Source of the DNA: Hofstenia miamia
Lineage: Eukaryota; Xenacoelomorpha; Acoela
Length of the DNA: 64,000 nt
Reading direction: 5' to 3'
Assembly (NCBI GenBank): GCA_004352715.1
Contig: SCFE01000057.1
Location: 783,999-847,998, forward strand
The first letter of the stretch is position 1, and each line of letters opens with the position of its first letter. The translations under genes were made by a program, and so were the position numbers. This document shows, in pieces, positions 40,846 through 52,286 of this stretch. The notes under the pieces are model-generated. The model saw only the letters and a program-made list of their open reading frames with translations, searched no databases and was not told where the DNA came from.

Positions 40846-43483
40846 AATGATCACCAACTTACAAAGTATGCTTCACGCAAAGTTTTCAAATTTGGCTTTG
40901 CTGAAAAGTTAGGGCCTTTTTGAAATTGTAATATGGATGCTAGGTACAATCTTAGTCCTAATCAAGCTTGAGATTGTGCGGATAGAAAAAGAGCAGGTAA
41001 AAGAAATAGTGGCAGTTGCCAGATGTATATATTTGTCTACTAAATTCAATTAGAACAGCATTCCGCTATTTTGTATGAAATTTAAGGGATGAAAATGTTT
41101 TAATTTTTAAACAATGTCTAATCCAACAATGGAACAATGAAAATTTGTCTGAGCACAAAAACGAATTCCGCTGGTTTATAGCTGGCTAGATGCATTGTTT
41201 GTCAGTTTATTGTTAAGCGGTGAAATTAATTTAGAGTGTACATCAATCAGTAAATTAATATACAGGGAAATCATTTAGAGCGCACGATTATGCCTCATTT
41301 AGGAGTTGATGCAAAAAGCTTTTACTTCGTTCACACAATAACCGCCGAGAATGAAAATGTTATTAAATCCAAACAAAGGCTTTGTTACCCTGTATAGCAT
41401 AATTCAAAACACACTTTTTAATGCTAAACTTTGTAAATGTCAATGACAGCGGCATTATCAATAATGCATTTTGTTTTAGGTTTCGCACTTCAAAAGCACA
41501 TTGCCACACTTCATCCCACTCCAAGCGCGATTCTGCAGATTTAAAATTTATTCATTGATTTTTTCTATTAATAGACAAGCTTTGAATGAATAAAACGGTG
41601 GGAAACACTTACAAAGCTGTTTTATTGCGATTTATGAGCTAATTACCTGCAGTTTTCATGCAAGAATGCGTTAAGATAAATTATAATAGCATATGGACCA
41701 CAGAACTTTAAATATATAATTTTAAAACTATATCCATTAAAGGAATATTAAACAAGGATCTTGGTGGAAAACTTGTAAAAATGTGTGGTTTTCACAATAG
41801 GAATAAATTCCATTGTAACAAACTCACAAATATAACACTTAAACGGTAAAAACATTCCCAGCGTTCATAGAAATTTCTGCTTACAATACTACCTCTCTGG
41901 TAATTACCATAATTTTAGCAATAGCACAACTTGGCAAAGCTATATATAAATTTCTTCCATTATGGGCATGGGCTGGTTCGTATAATTGTTATTTGGTAAG
42001 GGTAAGCCTTCCATTCCACATTATGACATTATGTGTATTTTAAATAACGTTTCTTCAAAAACAAATTATATATAAGAAGTTGAAAAAATTAAAATAAAAT
42101 TACAGCGAATTGTGTTTGAAATTCTATTGAAAATTTTAAAATTCTTTAATAGAAAATAAGAAAATGTTATTCTCGGGTTCAGGAAAAATTTGAGATACGG
42201 GTGGGCATAAATAGGAAAGCAATTTTTTAAAGCGGCGATCGCATTAAGGAAACTATCCCCCGCACATCACTAGTCTAGGTACAGTACATTGAGTAAGTAG
42301 TTTTCCAAATTTCCAGTCAGTATTCTTTTATAACTTGCGCTCTTTGTCACATTAAGTATTTGAAGTCCTCATATGGTCGATTACGATTATAAAATAGGCC
42401 AAATTATCCGACATTAAAACTGGCACTTTCGATGATTAATTATAGTAAGGGATAAATTAACAATAGTGTCAACAACTTTGCTCCAGGAAACTGAAATTTG
42501 TAAGAAAAACTAGCCATGCTACTAAATTTTGATAAGAACTCAAAAGCTATATAATTTATCCCACAATAGATTTTTACTGTATTCAAGATCTCAAGAAAAA
42601 CGGGTAAATTTATGATTATCATGTGACCAACAAGTACTCTGCAAAGCAGTTCGATTACTGAATTTTGCAATTTGTTCATGCGCTAAGTAAAAACAATTTT
42701 ACTGCAAGATGAAAGTGCTTTCGACAGCAAAAGATTTGGAGAAATTTATGAGAGCTCTGTAAAACGAAGCTCATAAAAATCTTATCTCATTGATATTTCG
42801 TCTTTGGGTGAAATGAGCCTTCAGCAACATAGAGATGTTAGTCGGAACATAGAATGAAAGATTTACCTGTGGACATTCATTCAAAAGTCAGCAAGTGCTC
42901 TCAATTAAGCAACAAAGAAAACAAAATGTACAGATGCATACTTAGACTTCTGGCAGTAGAGCGCGATAAAAGAAACTTTTATGGCTTACAAAAATTCGCT
43001 ATAAATTATCTGTTATAATTCAATTGTAGATAAATTATGTATTGAATTTTTTCAAAACAATCCAAATGAACTAAACTTCGAGTCTTCTATCAGTAATTAT
43101 TGCCTCATTCCAGCACCCACCTCGTGCTAAGTCCAATAATAAAACTAACACTGCTAAATTTTATGATACGTAACACATTTCCAGCGGTTGATCTCATTCA
43201 CCTATTTTTTCCATGTAATGAAGATCACTGGCATTATCCTGTACTAATGAGGTTCGTGTTTTGAAGTTGCAACTCAAAACTCACGAATCTCATATTTTCA
43301 CAAGAAAATAAAAGTAGTTCCCCAGGTAAGTTCATTGTTAACTCATTATTAAAAATCAAGCTTTTTGGTCTACGTTTGAATGTTTATAGTGTCAACCAAT
43401 ATTCTCACAAACTTTAACAAATAAAGAGCTTAGTCTTCCATTTGATACTTTTTTATTAGATTACACTAGTGTTTTGCTTTATA

Positions 43484-43975
43484 CAGAGGCGTCTGATTAT
43501 AAACGCTTATAACTTTATTAGTTTTGCACCAATTTTAATAGAATTTATATATGTTGTAGATGAAACTTTAGAATTTTATTTACTTATTCACTTTAGATGT
43601 TTACAGTCTCAGAAAAAGCTCGGTGTGCAGCTTGATATGAATGGACCAAAAAGCCCTGTCAATGTTCAAAGGAAGTTTCATTTTGAGTTTGGACGGAAAA
43701 GAGACAGGTAGCATTTGGCGGTGGCACCCAAACTTGATAGCGACTGGTAATATTCAAGATGTATTCTTACTGATGAAAATGTTAATAGAGTGAAGCAACA
43801 CCCTCATGAATTTACACGGCATCATCTGCTCTCGGGATCAGCCTTCAACAAATTATTCATGGAATGAAAATGTATCCGTACAAGGTGCAAGTGCTACACA
43901 GAGCTGCAACCGTGCCATGCCATGACTCAAATCTATGGAATATGCAAGCGTCTGAAACTCAATTTTTCTTTGTAC
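43484..43975 (+). pseudogene. Tc1/mariner-type transposase N-terminal (helix-turn-helix) relic
   Basis: Broken plus-strand frames carry recognizable pieces in the right order. They are MNGPKSPVNVQRKFHFEFG (ATG at 43637), a stop after GRKRDR at 43711, then LTDENVNRVKQHPHEFTRH near 43769-43825, then after a frameshift QQIIHGMKMYPYKVQVLHR from 43846. Arthropod transposases of this group have an N-terminal 'S-x-x-x-V-x-R-x-F', then 'R-T-x-E-N-V-x-x-V' and a '...M-K-M-Y-P-Y-K-V-Q-V-L-H' end of the DNA-binding domain, which is what I am matching. The region between the first two pieces is shortened. The catalytic DDE/D domain is absent. The leader at 43484-43580 (cagaggcgtctgattataaa) resembles the 5' end of such elements. 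It is non-functional; the 3' end was not found. Confidence 0.65.
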
Positions 43976-44127
43976 AATTTTCTGTTCATAATATATTAAA
44001 TGCTAGTTCATGTGTAATAGTATAAGTGATTCTTAGAAATATATTTGCATAGAAATTACATTGCGGTAATTTTTAAAATGCATTCGTATAATATATATCA
44101 GGCATTTAATAGAAGGAGTGTTTAGGA

Positions 44128-44178
44128 GGGCTCAGCCCACCTTGTTAAATTAAATTGAGGGGCGCAGCCCCTTGTTAA
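44128..44178. repeat. GC-rich imperfect tandem repeat
   Basis: Unit 1 (44128-44148, gggctcagcccaccttgttaa) and unit 2 (44159-44178, ggggcgcagccccttgttaa) are diverged copies. Each can fold into a small GGGC/GCCC hairpin. A weaker third trace, agcccaccttattaa, lies near 44270-44284. This looks like the edge of a repeat family, of unknown type. Confidence 0.55.
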
Positions 44179-44298
44179 GTTTATACTAGTATTCGAGTTT
44201 TGGATTTCATTTGTTGAGAATATAAATTATAGTCAAAATATATCATTAAAATACAAAACTCAAGATAATAGCCCACCTTATTAATTACTTAGGAGTAC

Positions 44299-44324
44299 AT
44301 ATATATATATATATATATATATAT
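44299..44324. repeat. (TA)n microsatellite
   Basis: About 26 bases of alternating A and T. Confidence 0.9.
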
Positions 44325-45104
44325 GTTCAAAGTAGTTCTAGGCAACGATGTTGCTTTAACAATCACATCTTAAGGAAAATAACCATTGAAGAAATACATA
44401 ATTAAGTTCAATTTGAGCAGCAGTTATACCTAATGAAAAAATAATGTTCAAACTAAGTGTTGTGCACGGCTTAATGAAAGTTGTTACATGCATGCAAGCT
44501 GTTTGAGGTATTGCTAATAAAGTAAGTTATGCGAAACCATCAATTCCCAGGGGATTTAATGATCCCAATCCTATGTTTCTCTATGCATTAAAATTATTCT
44601 TTTCTTTCAGAAATATAACCCTATAGTATGAACACCGCTACCTATTTAAAACTGAGCCGAATTGTAAAGCAACTTCCTCGTTTCTAATTCACTGTGAAAA
44701 GTTGAACATAGAGCACATTTGTAATTGTAAAAACACGTGTTTTTAGGATACAGTGGTTATCCAACCTTAAAATTATTTCTGTTTAATAACTCAATGATGT
44801 TTTGCCTATGAATTAAAATAGAAATCTCGTTAGCTCATTTGAAAAAGAAAAATTATTAAAATATTCAATCCTAATTAGTTATTCTCTTGTCTACCGCTAG
44901 ATGTCAGTTAAAAACAAAATACTTTGAAAAATTCTCTAAGTTAATTCATGTCTTTTGCAATCAAATGACTTTAGAATTAGAGAACATTCGCTTTGGAATC
45001 GAAACAACGATTTCGAACATAGATTACAAATTATTAAGTTAGCAATCAATTTAGCAAGTGCTGTAATATACTGCATGCGTTTGGTGAATTGAAAGCAGAC
45101 ATAC

Positions 45105-45319
45105 CTTAAGTACAGTTGTACCAATACTAGCGTTCTCAAAAATTTCACCACGGTAGATTTCTTCGCTAAATTTGGGACCATGGTCATTGACATTGGCAAT
45201 GTTAATAAAAAATGTGTGAGAAGAGCTAAGACGAGGCGTTCCGTGATCAAAGGCCTTTACGGTTAAAGTGTAGCTGTCTTGCGTTTCTCGGTCCAGATCT
45301 TGCACAAGAACAACTTTGC
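45105..45319 (-). CDS. Cadherin exon 2 of 6 visible (end of repeat 1, start of repeat 2)
   Basis: A 215-nt internal exon encoding chain residues 35-105 plus the last two bases of a split Gly codon. The acceptor is GGTTTAG and the donor AAG/GTATGT (phase 0 end). It reads KVVLVQDLDRETQDSY, with LDRE at 42-45, then LTVKAFDHGTPRLSSSH and the linker NVNDHGPKF at 76-84. Repeat 2 then begins with YRGEIFENASIGTTVLK, where E-N supplies the N-terminal glutamate motif. The A-x-D-x-G-x-P stretch before the linker is typical of large non-classical cadherins. The linker reads N-V-N-D-H rather than D-x-N-D-N, so two of the usual Ca2+ ligands are replaced. The overlapping minus-strand ORF at 44936-45250 is a shadow frame. 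The upstream split codon G/GC restores DPETG/KVVLV. Confidence 0.94.
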
Positions 45320-45390
45320 CTAAACCGAAATATTAAAAAGGTCTTGACATAATAGTTATACAGAGGAAATTTAAATATTGCAACAGTACA

Positions 45391-45430
45391 ATTCTAAACT
45401 TCAAAATATAATTCTAAACTACAAAATATA
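45391..45430. repeat. 20-bp unit duplicated in tandem
   Basis: The unit attctaaacttcaaaatata is followed directly by a copy with a single mismatch (T to A). It lies 72-111 bases upstream of the acceptor of the exon at 45105-45319 in the transcribed sense. Confidence 0.85.
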
Positions 45431-48400
45431 AGGGTTTTAGTTCTTAGCGGTAAAATATTTTGCGATAACGGAAAAGGACCAAAATATATTATTACTAACT
45501 GCAATCTTAACATATAATCCAAACGAACAAACTCAAAGACAAGTTAATCTCTACGGACTTCTATTTTGTAATAAAGACGTCAGTGGTACAATCTGTCCTT
45601 AATGTTACTAATTGTCTTACAGAAAACTCAATTTCTTTTGTATGTTCCCTAGTAGGCTATATCACTTCTGTCAATTGTAGAATGCCGTCATCTTCACAGT
45701 GATGTCATATGCAAAAATGTTTTAACATTACCAATAGTCATCATTGAATTAACCGTCGCCGACCATAACCGAAATACAATTAATCGCAACCAACAATCAA
45801 CCAAGGTTACATCGCTGGTCAGAGTTCTTAAAATAATTAAGCCCAGCAAATGCGAAATAAGAAGCAAGTTTTCTGAGAAATCACTTATGCTTAGCTAAGT
45901 TAGTCTATCTTGCATGGACAAATTAGTTTAATAATAAGTGATACAATGAAACTAGGAAGTTAATAGTACTTGGTAAATAATAATAAAACTTTCCACGATA
46001 CATTTTGAATGTGTACATACAAGACTCGGGTCAATATCGGGTTAGGAATCGGGTCTGTTGTTTTGTTGTTTCTGGTCAGGTAGAATCCGATCATGTTCGC
46101 TAGGAAAATGGAAAATTCGAGTCCAAAATTCAGATATGACAAGAACTGTGCCGCCGATTACGAATATAACAAATAATCCAAATAAAAGTAATGAGATAAC
46201 AAACCCAATAATATTTTAACAAAATTGTTTGACAGCATAACACAACAATCTAGTATGGAGTTGACTAAACTTCGTGAGCTTTATGGTTTGTTTTGCCTAA
46301 TATGAATAATACAATTTACATGTATGTAAATATGTACGCATTTATATAAAACGAAAATTTTTAGCTAGTTTTGAATTTTCAATTAGCTACCTTTTACTTA
46401 TAAGTACCAAGGGTAATTAGAGCTCTTGTATAAAAATTTTTATGAAAAAAAGAAAATTACTTGATAACGTATTCAATATTCATACCTTTTGCATTTGGCA
46501 ATAAATAATATATTGCAAATTTGATCGAGACATATAATGTAGGCTTAATTTTGATTAATCAGGGGAAGACATTGATAATAAAAATTTATGTGCAAGGCAC
46601 CCACGCGTTGTCATCAGAGTGTTAGGCGACATTTTTAATTGCATCACAAAATTTATAATGAAACTAGCATTTGGGTTCATCAAATTCTGCTATGTTGCGT
46701 AAATGTGCATTCTTGCATCAATAATTGACCTGCATTTCCATGTGATTTATTTTCGATTAAACACTCAACTGACATGAAAGAAAAGTGCATAAATTTCAAA
46801 GCCGTTTATAAAAGAAGTGAGTGTAAATTAATATGAAATTATAAAGCGAAGTAGCAGGTGCATGATTAATTATTAACGAACGCTATTTTGAGTGTAAACA
46901 ATATATAGGAGATCGAAATAAGCGATGAAAGTAGGAGACAATAGTTTCTATTTTCATTCATTATTCGTTACCAACTTAATTCGATGAATGTAACTATGGT
47001 GACAAATGAATTAATGAGTCAAAAAGTCAATCAGAAATCTTACACCAAATTAGGAGGAGGTCACTAAAATCAATCACAGAATCTACATCAAACATTTCGT
47101 TTTATGCTGAATTGAGTAAAGGAGAAAAGAAAATTATGAAGAAAAATATAATATTTTGATAAATAATATAACTGAAAAAAACCTATTTAATTTTAAGGGT
47201 TTAATCTCTTGAATACACAATGTCTTCCTTCATTGGCAAATTACGAGTGAATCTGTGCTATACAACTAAAAAAAAGAATTTTTTATACTTATTCATTTCA
47301 TTCATATGAATTGTTCAATAAAATCTTTGAAATTACATGTTGGAGTCATATACCACAGAAAACGAAAAAACAAAAATGCCCACTTTTAACGTTTTTTCAT
47401 TAAAAAACAAAAGACAATTTGCAAAAATAAAGTTCATTTCCTTCTAGATGAAAACGCATAAATACGGTTAAATTAGCGACCCCCAACATCTAACAATGTC
47501 ATGATTTAAGTAGTGCTTTATTTATTTGAACCAGAAACGTCGTTATCGGAGATAGAGTATTTTGAAGCATTGGCACAGTTACTGTTCTTTCGGAACACAA
47601 ATATTTGCATAAATATTGTTTACACAATTGTAGAATTTTTGAGGCCATGCTTGACGTAAAATCGGTTGTCTTTGATAGTTTTTGTAAATGTATTTATCAT
47701 GAAAAACCACAAAGTTGGATTTTCAAATTTTAAGTAAGAAGGTGAACTTCGATAACAACCGTGTGAAATTCATTTCATGAAATATCTTTGAAGTTTGTGT
47801 GACTTTCATCCCCAAATATATTGGCAAAATTTAGATTATTTATGGAGCGTAGGAGAACTAAAATATTAAAGATAATTGGTTAAATTAAAAAAGCGTAATT
47901 AAAAATTCAAGGGAAGCAATTTAACGGAAAAAATTAATTTTTGCAAAAGTACTTCAAACAACATTTTCAAGAGTTGAAAACTTTAAAAGAATTCAAGTTT
48001 AACCTGTGTAATAAATTGATGACATACGTAAAAAACACAAAAATAGCATTGCAAGACGAAATAAAAAATATAACATTTTAATAATAAATGAAATTAAAAG
48101 TTATAAGATTTGCTCAAATAAAAAAGTGTCATTTATAGTTGATTATGTTGAACATATATTTTTAGTGACTTGTAATTGAATTGTAGCTAAATAGTTACAT
48201 TGAGTGTAGGAGTACATATTGAAGTATATAAGTTCGGATATTGTACTGATATTGATGAAATTCTAAAGCTATCCATAAGAACTAAATATAAATGATAAGA
48301 GTGATTAAAAGAGTCATAATTATCAATTAGATTAGAAATGATAAATCTGGGTGATCGCGGAAACCTAATTCTCAGTGTAATCAAAAGCGACATGTCGCTT

Positions 48401-50498
48401 AATGACATAAAATATTTAATTAAAGTAACTACGAGCTAGAATGCTTGTCCCGTCACGGAATAATTTACGTACATTTTATTAACAGTCCCTTGGAGATCTA
48501 AACTCCATTAAAAACACCAATTACGCTGCCATTAATTTGAAAAGACAACTTCATAACTTCAATGATAGCCATCTAAGGGACATTTTAATTTGAAAAACGT
48601 CCCTTCGAGGTATAAATTTGGATAAACAGTTCTCATGACATTTTGATAAATATAGTCCTCATTTAGTGAATAGGTAAATAGATTTGCGGAAAGTAATTGA
48701 TAAAACTCAGCAATACATCAAAATCACATTTTTAAACAAAGAATTTTGAAATAAGTGGAACGTATTTCGAAAAATACCAATTAAAAAATAATGAAAACCA
48801 ACTTTATAAACAAAATGAAAAATTCTCCGATGAATATCAATGAAGTGATAGAGAAAAATATAATAAATGACCACATACATACTTAATCTAAACTCTTCAC
48901 AATTTTCTATTGATCATTTAAACTCAAAACATGACTGGCTTTTTTACAATACACAGAGAAAATCTACATTATATCTATAACATTAAGACCAGCAGGGGAC
49001 AATAAATGTTGTTAATTATTAACCACTGGAGCAAGCATCTAAACCTTCAATAATGTCGACATTCATATTCAATTTAAAGTGTTGAAATTCTGAATCTAAT
49101 ATTGAAGGGTCCGCTCAAAGTATAATCAAAGAGTATAAGCTGTTATAGTGTAAAAGATATGTTATAATCACATAAATGTACAAAAAATTGCCTGAAAAAT
49201 AAAGCAATAACACTCAAGTAGCATTTTCTGAACACTTGAAATAAAATGACGTTTTAAATTCCAGACATTTAAAACAGCTTTTTAAGGCCAAGTAATTAGG
49301 CCAATTATTCAACTACTTGAAAAACGATGTTTACTGCCTTAGTAATCGTGTTACAGTTATATGTAAATTAATTGCTTACGCATTAAATGTAATTGAAGTA
49401 ATTGATAAAGCATTGAGGAAAATGATTAGTTACTGAACATTTGGCGCCAAGAAGTTTAAAGTAAAATTAAGAAATTTGAAAAAGGAAGAAAACAATAATG
49501 GGTTTGAAAGAAAAAGTCAAAGCTAATGGGATGAAACAGAGTGAAAGCAGAGAAAGCGGTAAATGACAACAAAAGTCATCTATTAATTAAAGATATTGGA
49601 AAAAGGAGTACTGTGGAAATCGTATTAAATTTTAAAATCCCATCTCATAAACTGAAATATGAGATAGCTACGCTAATCAAATAAAATAAATACAATAAAA
49701 ACGACACTTGTTTTATGAGCTTACAATGAGATAAATGATTTCAAATAAATATAATTAACAATATTTAAGAATAGAACTTAAGTGTACAACAGGTGTTAGC
49801 ATAGCGTGTTAACATACTACATTGATTATTTTAGATTATTAATTTGGAAACTCATTGGGACTTAGAAGAAGTTCCCTCGAACTTCTACATGTATTGCATA
49901 TATGCTCAGGCCTCCTCTTTTTCTAATATACATTAATGCTTCCATTTATTGTATTTCTCATAACAATTTCATAAGTATACGAAATGATGTTGGTATGCAA
50001 ATTTTTACTACAAACATTAATTACCTTCAAGTTTCTTACGATAATGCATTACAATCATATTTCTTTCTCTTTTCCTTTGCTTGCAATATTAGATCTCTTA
50101 TTATTACAGTGTCTAAGTTCGAAATTCCTTGTAAACGAAAAAACTGATTTAAGAAATTGTCCTTAGTAATAATTTATCGCATTATTTAAATCACATATTT
50201 CTTTTAAAATTTCTCTTCTTGATTGTTATACTTAAAATCCGCTTTACCCAAGTCTACTCACTATTCAAGCAAATGCTGGCCTCTTGAATTTCACGTCCTG
50301 TGATCCCCCTAAGCTGCGATTCGCAGTGCTGAAATCTTGATTCTTCTCCGTATCACAAATTAAATGCATATAGTATGGCACTCTTCATTGGAATCACTCC
50401 TGAAATTTTTACTTTGAATTTTTTCTCATTCAAGCCAAACTTCTTCCCAAAAAATTATTTTAAATATCTCTATCTTATTTCTCTTAACTGAATACTTA

Positions 50499-50618
50499 TT
50501 GACAGCCAAACTTTGATGTTAATGAATATTTGTCATTTTCTACAAAAACTTTTACTTCTCGTTTGTCCAAATATTTATTTTTAAATGTTAAATTAATATT
50601 TCAAGAGCATTCGATAAT
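50499..50618 (+). repeat. 120-bp direct repeat, copy 1
   Basis: By reading, this is identical base for base to 51165-51284 with a constant offset of 666 bp. A single ambiguous base at 50798 lies between the copies. Confidence 0.95.
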
Positions 50619-51117
50619 GTAGCGATATCGGCACGCCACACAGTGTTTTAGCCTTTTTCGACATTAGTTCTAAAGCAAACAAGTAACAAACCGCCGTTTT
50701 TATCTCAAATAAAATTACCAGTTCCTTTAGTTTATTAGGTTTTTATTATCATTTATTTTAGTGCATATTTAGTGTGATCTATTTATTTTACTATGTTNAG
50801 CCAATACTGTATAAATTTTACTAGGCAAGACAATAATGATTTTCGAATTGGGACTTTATTATGTTTCACCAAGATTTTCATCCATTAATGCTTGTGAGAA
50901 CGTTCTTAGTGAACCTAAATAATTGCAAATTATTGGTAATTTTTTTTCTTCTAAAGTATTCAATAGATTAATCGATTTCCAATTATTGTAATAATTGCAA
51001 TATCAATTAATTATAGCTTACCCCTGCAGATAGATTTGAAGCAATGCTTAATATATATGTACTATGTTATCATATCAGCATAAATTTCATGAGGAATGGA
51101 AGCATCTGTGCTCTGTT

Positions 51118-51164
51118 GAGGGGGGGAACGTTCCCCCAGTTCCCCCCCTCTGGGTGCGCCTCTG
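51118..51164. mobile_element. GC-rich palindromic transposon end (fragment)
   Basis: The arms gagggggggaac (51118-51129) and gttccccccctc (51139-51150) are perfect inverted complements. They overlap an inner 16-bp palindrome, gggggaacgttccccc. They are followed by tgggtgcgcctctg, whose reverse complement CAGAGGCGCACCCA resembles hAT-type tips. No partner end was found. It abuts the second copy of the 120-bp repeat. Confidence 0.4.
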
Positions 51165-51284
51165 TTGACAGCCAAACTTTGATGTTAATGAATATTTGTC
51201 ATTTTCTACAAAAACTTTTACTTCTCGTTTGTCCAAATATTTATTTTTAAATGTTAAATTAATATTTCAAGAGCATTCGATAAT
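51165..51284 (+). repeat. 120-bp direct repeat, copy 2
   Basis: A perfect copy of 50499-50618. Flanks differ on both sides: the left flank here is the GC-rich transposon tip. Confidence 0.95.
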
Positions 51285-51614
51285 TACGTTTTTTCGCAAA
51301 TTTCATATTTCACAATCTAGATATTGATTTCAGTTACGTCTGTAAATTCAAATTTAGCACTCTAACTTTTCTTCTAAACCCTTTGCATACTTCGAAATTT
51401 CGTGTAGATGTGAACTTTTCCTATTTTGTAATTGTCACTAAACAATCTTATGACTTTGCACACATCGGGTTTGGTAGGTCTATGACAAAAAGCAAGGTAA
51501 CTGCCTAGTTGATGCATTAGACCTCTTCGTTATATGAAAATTCTGTATGGGAAGTATTTGAATTTTTTTGCAAAAGTCGGACTTTCAATTAAAAATGTCA
51601 AATATTTTAATTTA

Positions 51615-52286
51615 CAGGGTGTTTCAAAGGTCTTGGGAACATAACGATTTTTAATAACTCAAAAAATATTAGGAGTTGAAAAATAAAATTGGTACCGCTG
51701 GAAAGGCTAAAGTTTCAAGATTTGTGGGGAATCTTCAAAGTTGCTCAATATGAGTACAATTTGTCACACGGCAGACATCTAGTCGATAGTCCACTTCCTG
51801 CCAAACGCGTTCCAGCTCTCTCGACGTCAATGGTTCCCACAACTGCCATTTCTCGAGCCTTGGAAAGGGCGACACATAAACTTGTTGTTTGACAAAGCCG
51901 CAAAGAAAAAAGTCACACGGAGTAAGATCTGGAGATCTAGGAGGCCAGGGCATGAGAACATCATCACCTCGCCCAGATCTCCCAATCCATCTACTAGGCT
52001 GCCTTGTGTTAAGAAATTGCCTTTCTCTAAGACTTCAGTGTGGTGGTGCACCATCTTGTTGAAAAATGAATCATCAGATTCTTCTTCTAACTGAGCCATT
52101 AACCAGTCTTCCAGCATGTTGAGATAGGTTTCACCAGTGATAGTTGCCTCTTCAAAGAAGAACAGTCCATAGACACATTTCTTGGAAATTGCTTTAAAAT
52201 GACACTTTAAAGTCGCACCAGCTTCATTTTTCTACCTGGAATAGTTCATGAGATATACGCATTTGTAAGACTTTTGAAACACCCTG
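51615..52286 (-). mobile_element. Internally deleted Tc1/mariner-like element, 672 bp, with inverted ends and TA target duplication
   Basis: The ends are CAGGGTGTTTCAAAGGTCTT (from 51615) and, on the minus strand from 52286, CAGGGTGTTTCAAAAGTCTT. They form 20-bp terminal inverted repeats with one mismatch. TA dinucleotides flank both ends (51613-51614 and 52287-52288), the target duplication of Tc1/mariner elements. Inside, in minus orientation, lies the 3' half of a transposase gene (separate entry). Autonomous relatives are roughly twice this length, so the 5' half of the gene, including the DNA-binding domain, has been lost while both tips remain. It could have been moved in trans by a full-length relative. 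Confidence 0.85.
51735..52240 (-). pseudogene. Transposase, C-terminal catalytic half, disabled
   Basis: Reading on the minus strand: KKCVYGLFFFEEATITG and YLNMLEDWL near 52185-52100 match the 'V-x-G-P-F-F-F...T-V-T-G...Y-L-N-M-L' segment of arthropod transposases. A one-base frameshift near 52068-52080 shifts into FIFQQDGAPPH, which carries the second catalytic Asp. The next codon, usually Trp, is TGA (52037-52035), consistent with a TGG-to-TGA nonsense change. The frame then continues through RWIGRSGRGD and PWPPRSPDLTPCDFFLCG, which carries the third catalytic Asp, to VWQEVDYRLDVCRVTN and ends HIEQL, close to the usual C-terminus. The N-terminal helix-turn-helix and first catalytic Asp regions are missing. 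With a frameshift, a nonsense codon and the deletion it cannot make active enzyme. Confidence 0.85.

Larger units (their letters stand above)
37734..45104 (-). other. Cadherin intron (about 7.4 kb)
   Basis: It contains a short inverted-repeat element (40604-40845), a transposase helix-turn-helix relic (43484-43975), a GC-rich imperfect tandem repeat (44128-44178) and a TA microsatellite (44299-44324). No further cadherin exon is seen, and the flanking exons join in frame. The stretches 37.8-40.5 kb and 40.9-43.4 kb show nothing recognizable. Confidence 0.8.

Noticed and set aside
44936-45250. 104-codon minus-strand ORF
   Set aside because: It is a shifted-frame shadow of the cadherin exon at 45105-45319 and carries no cadherin motif.
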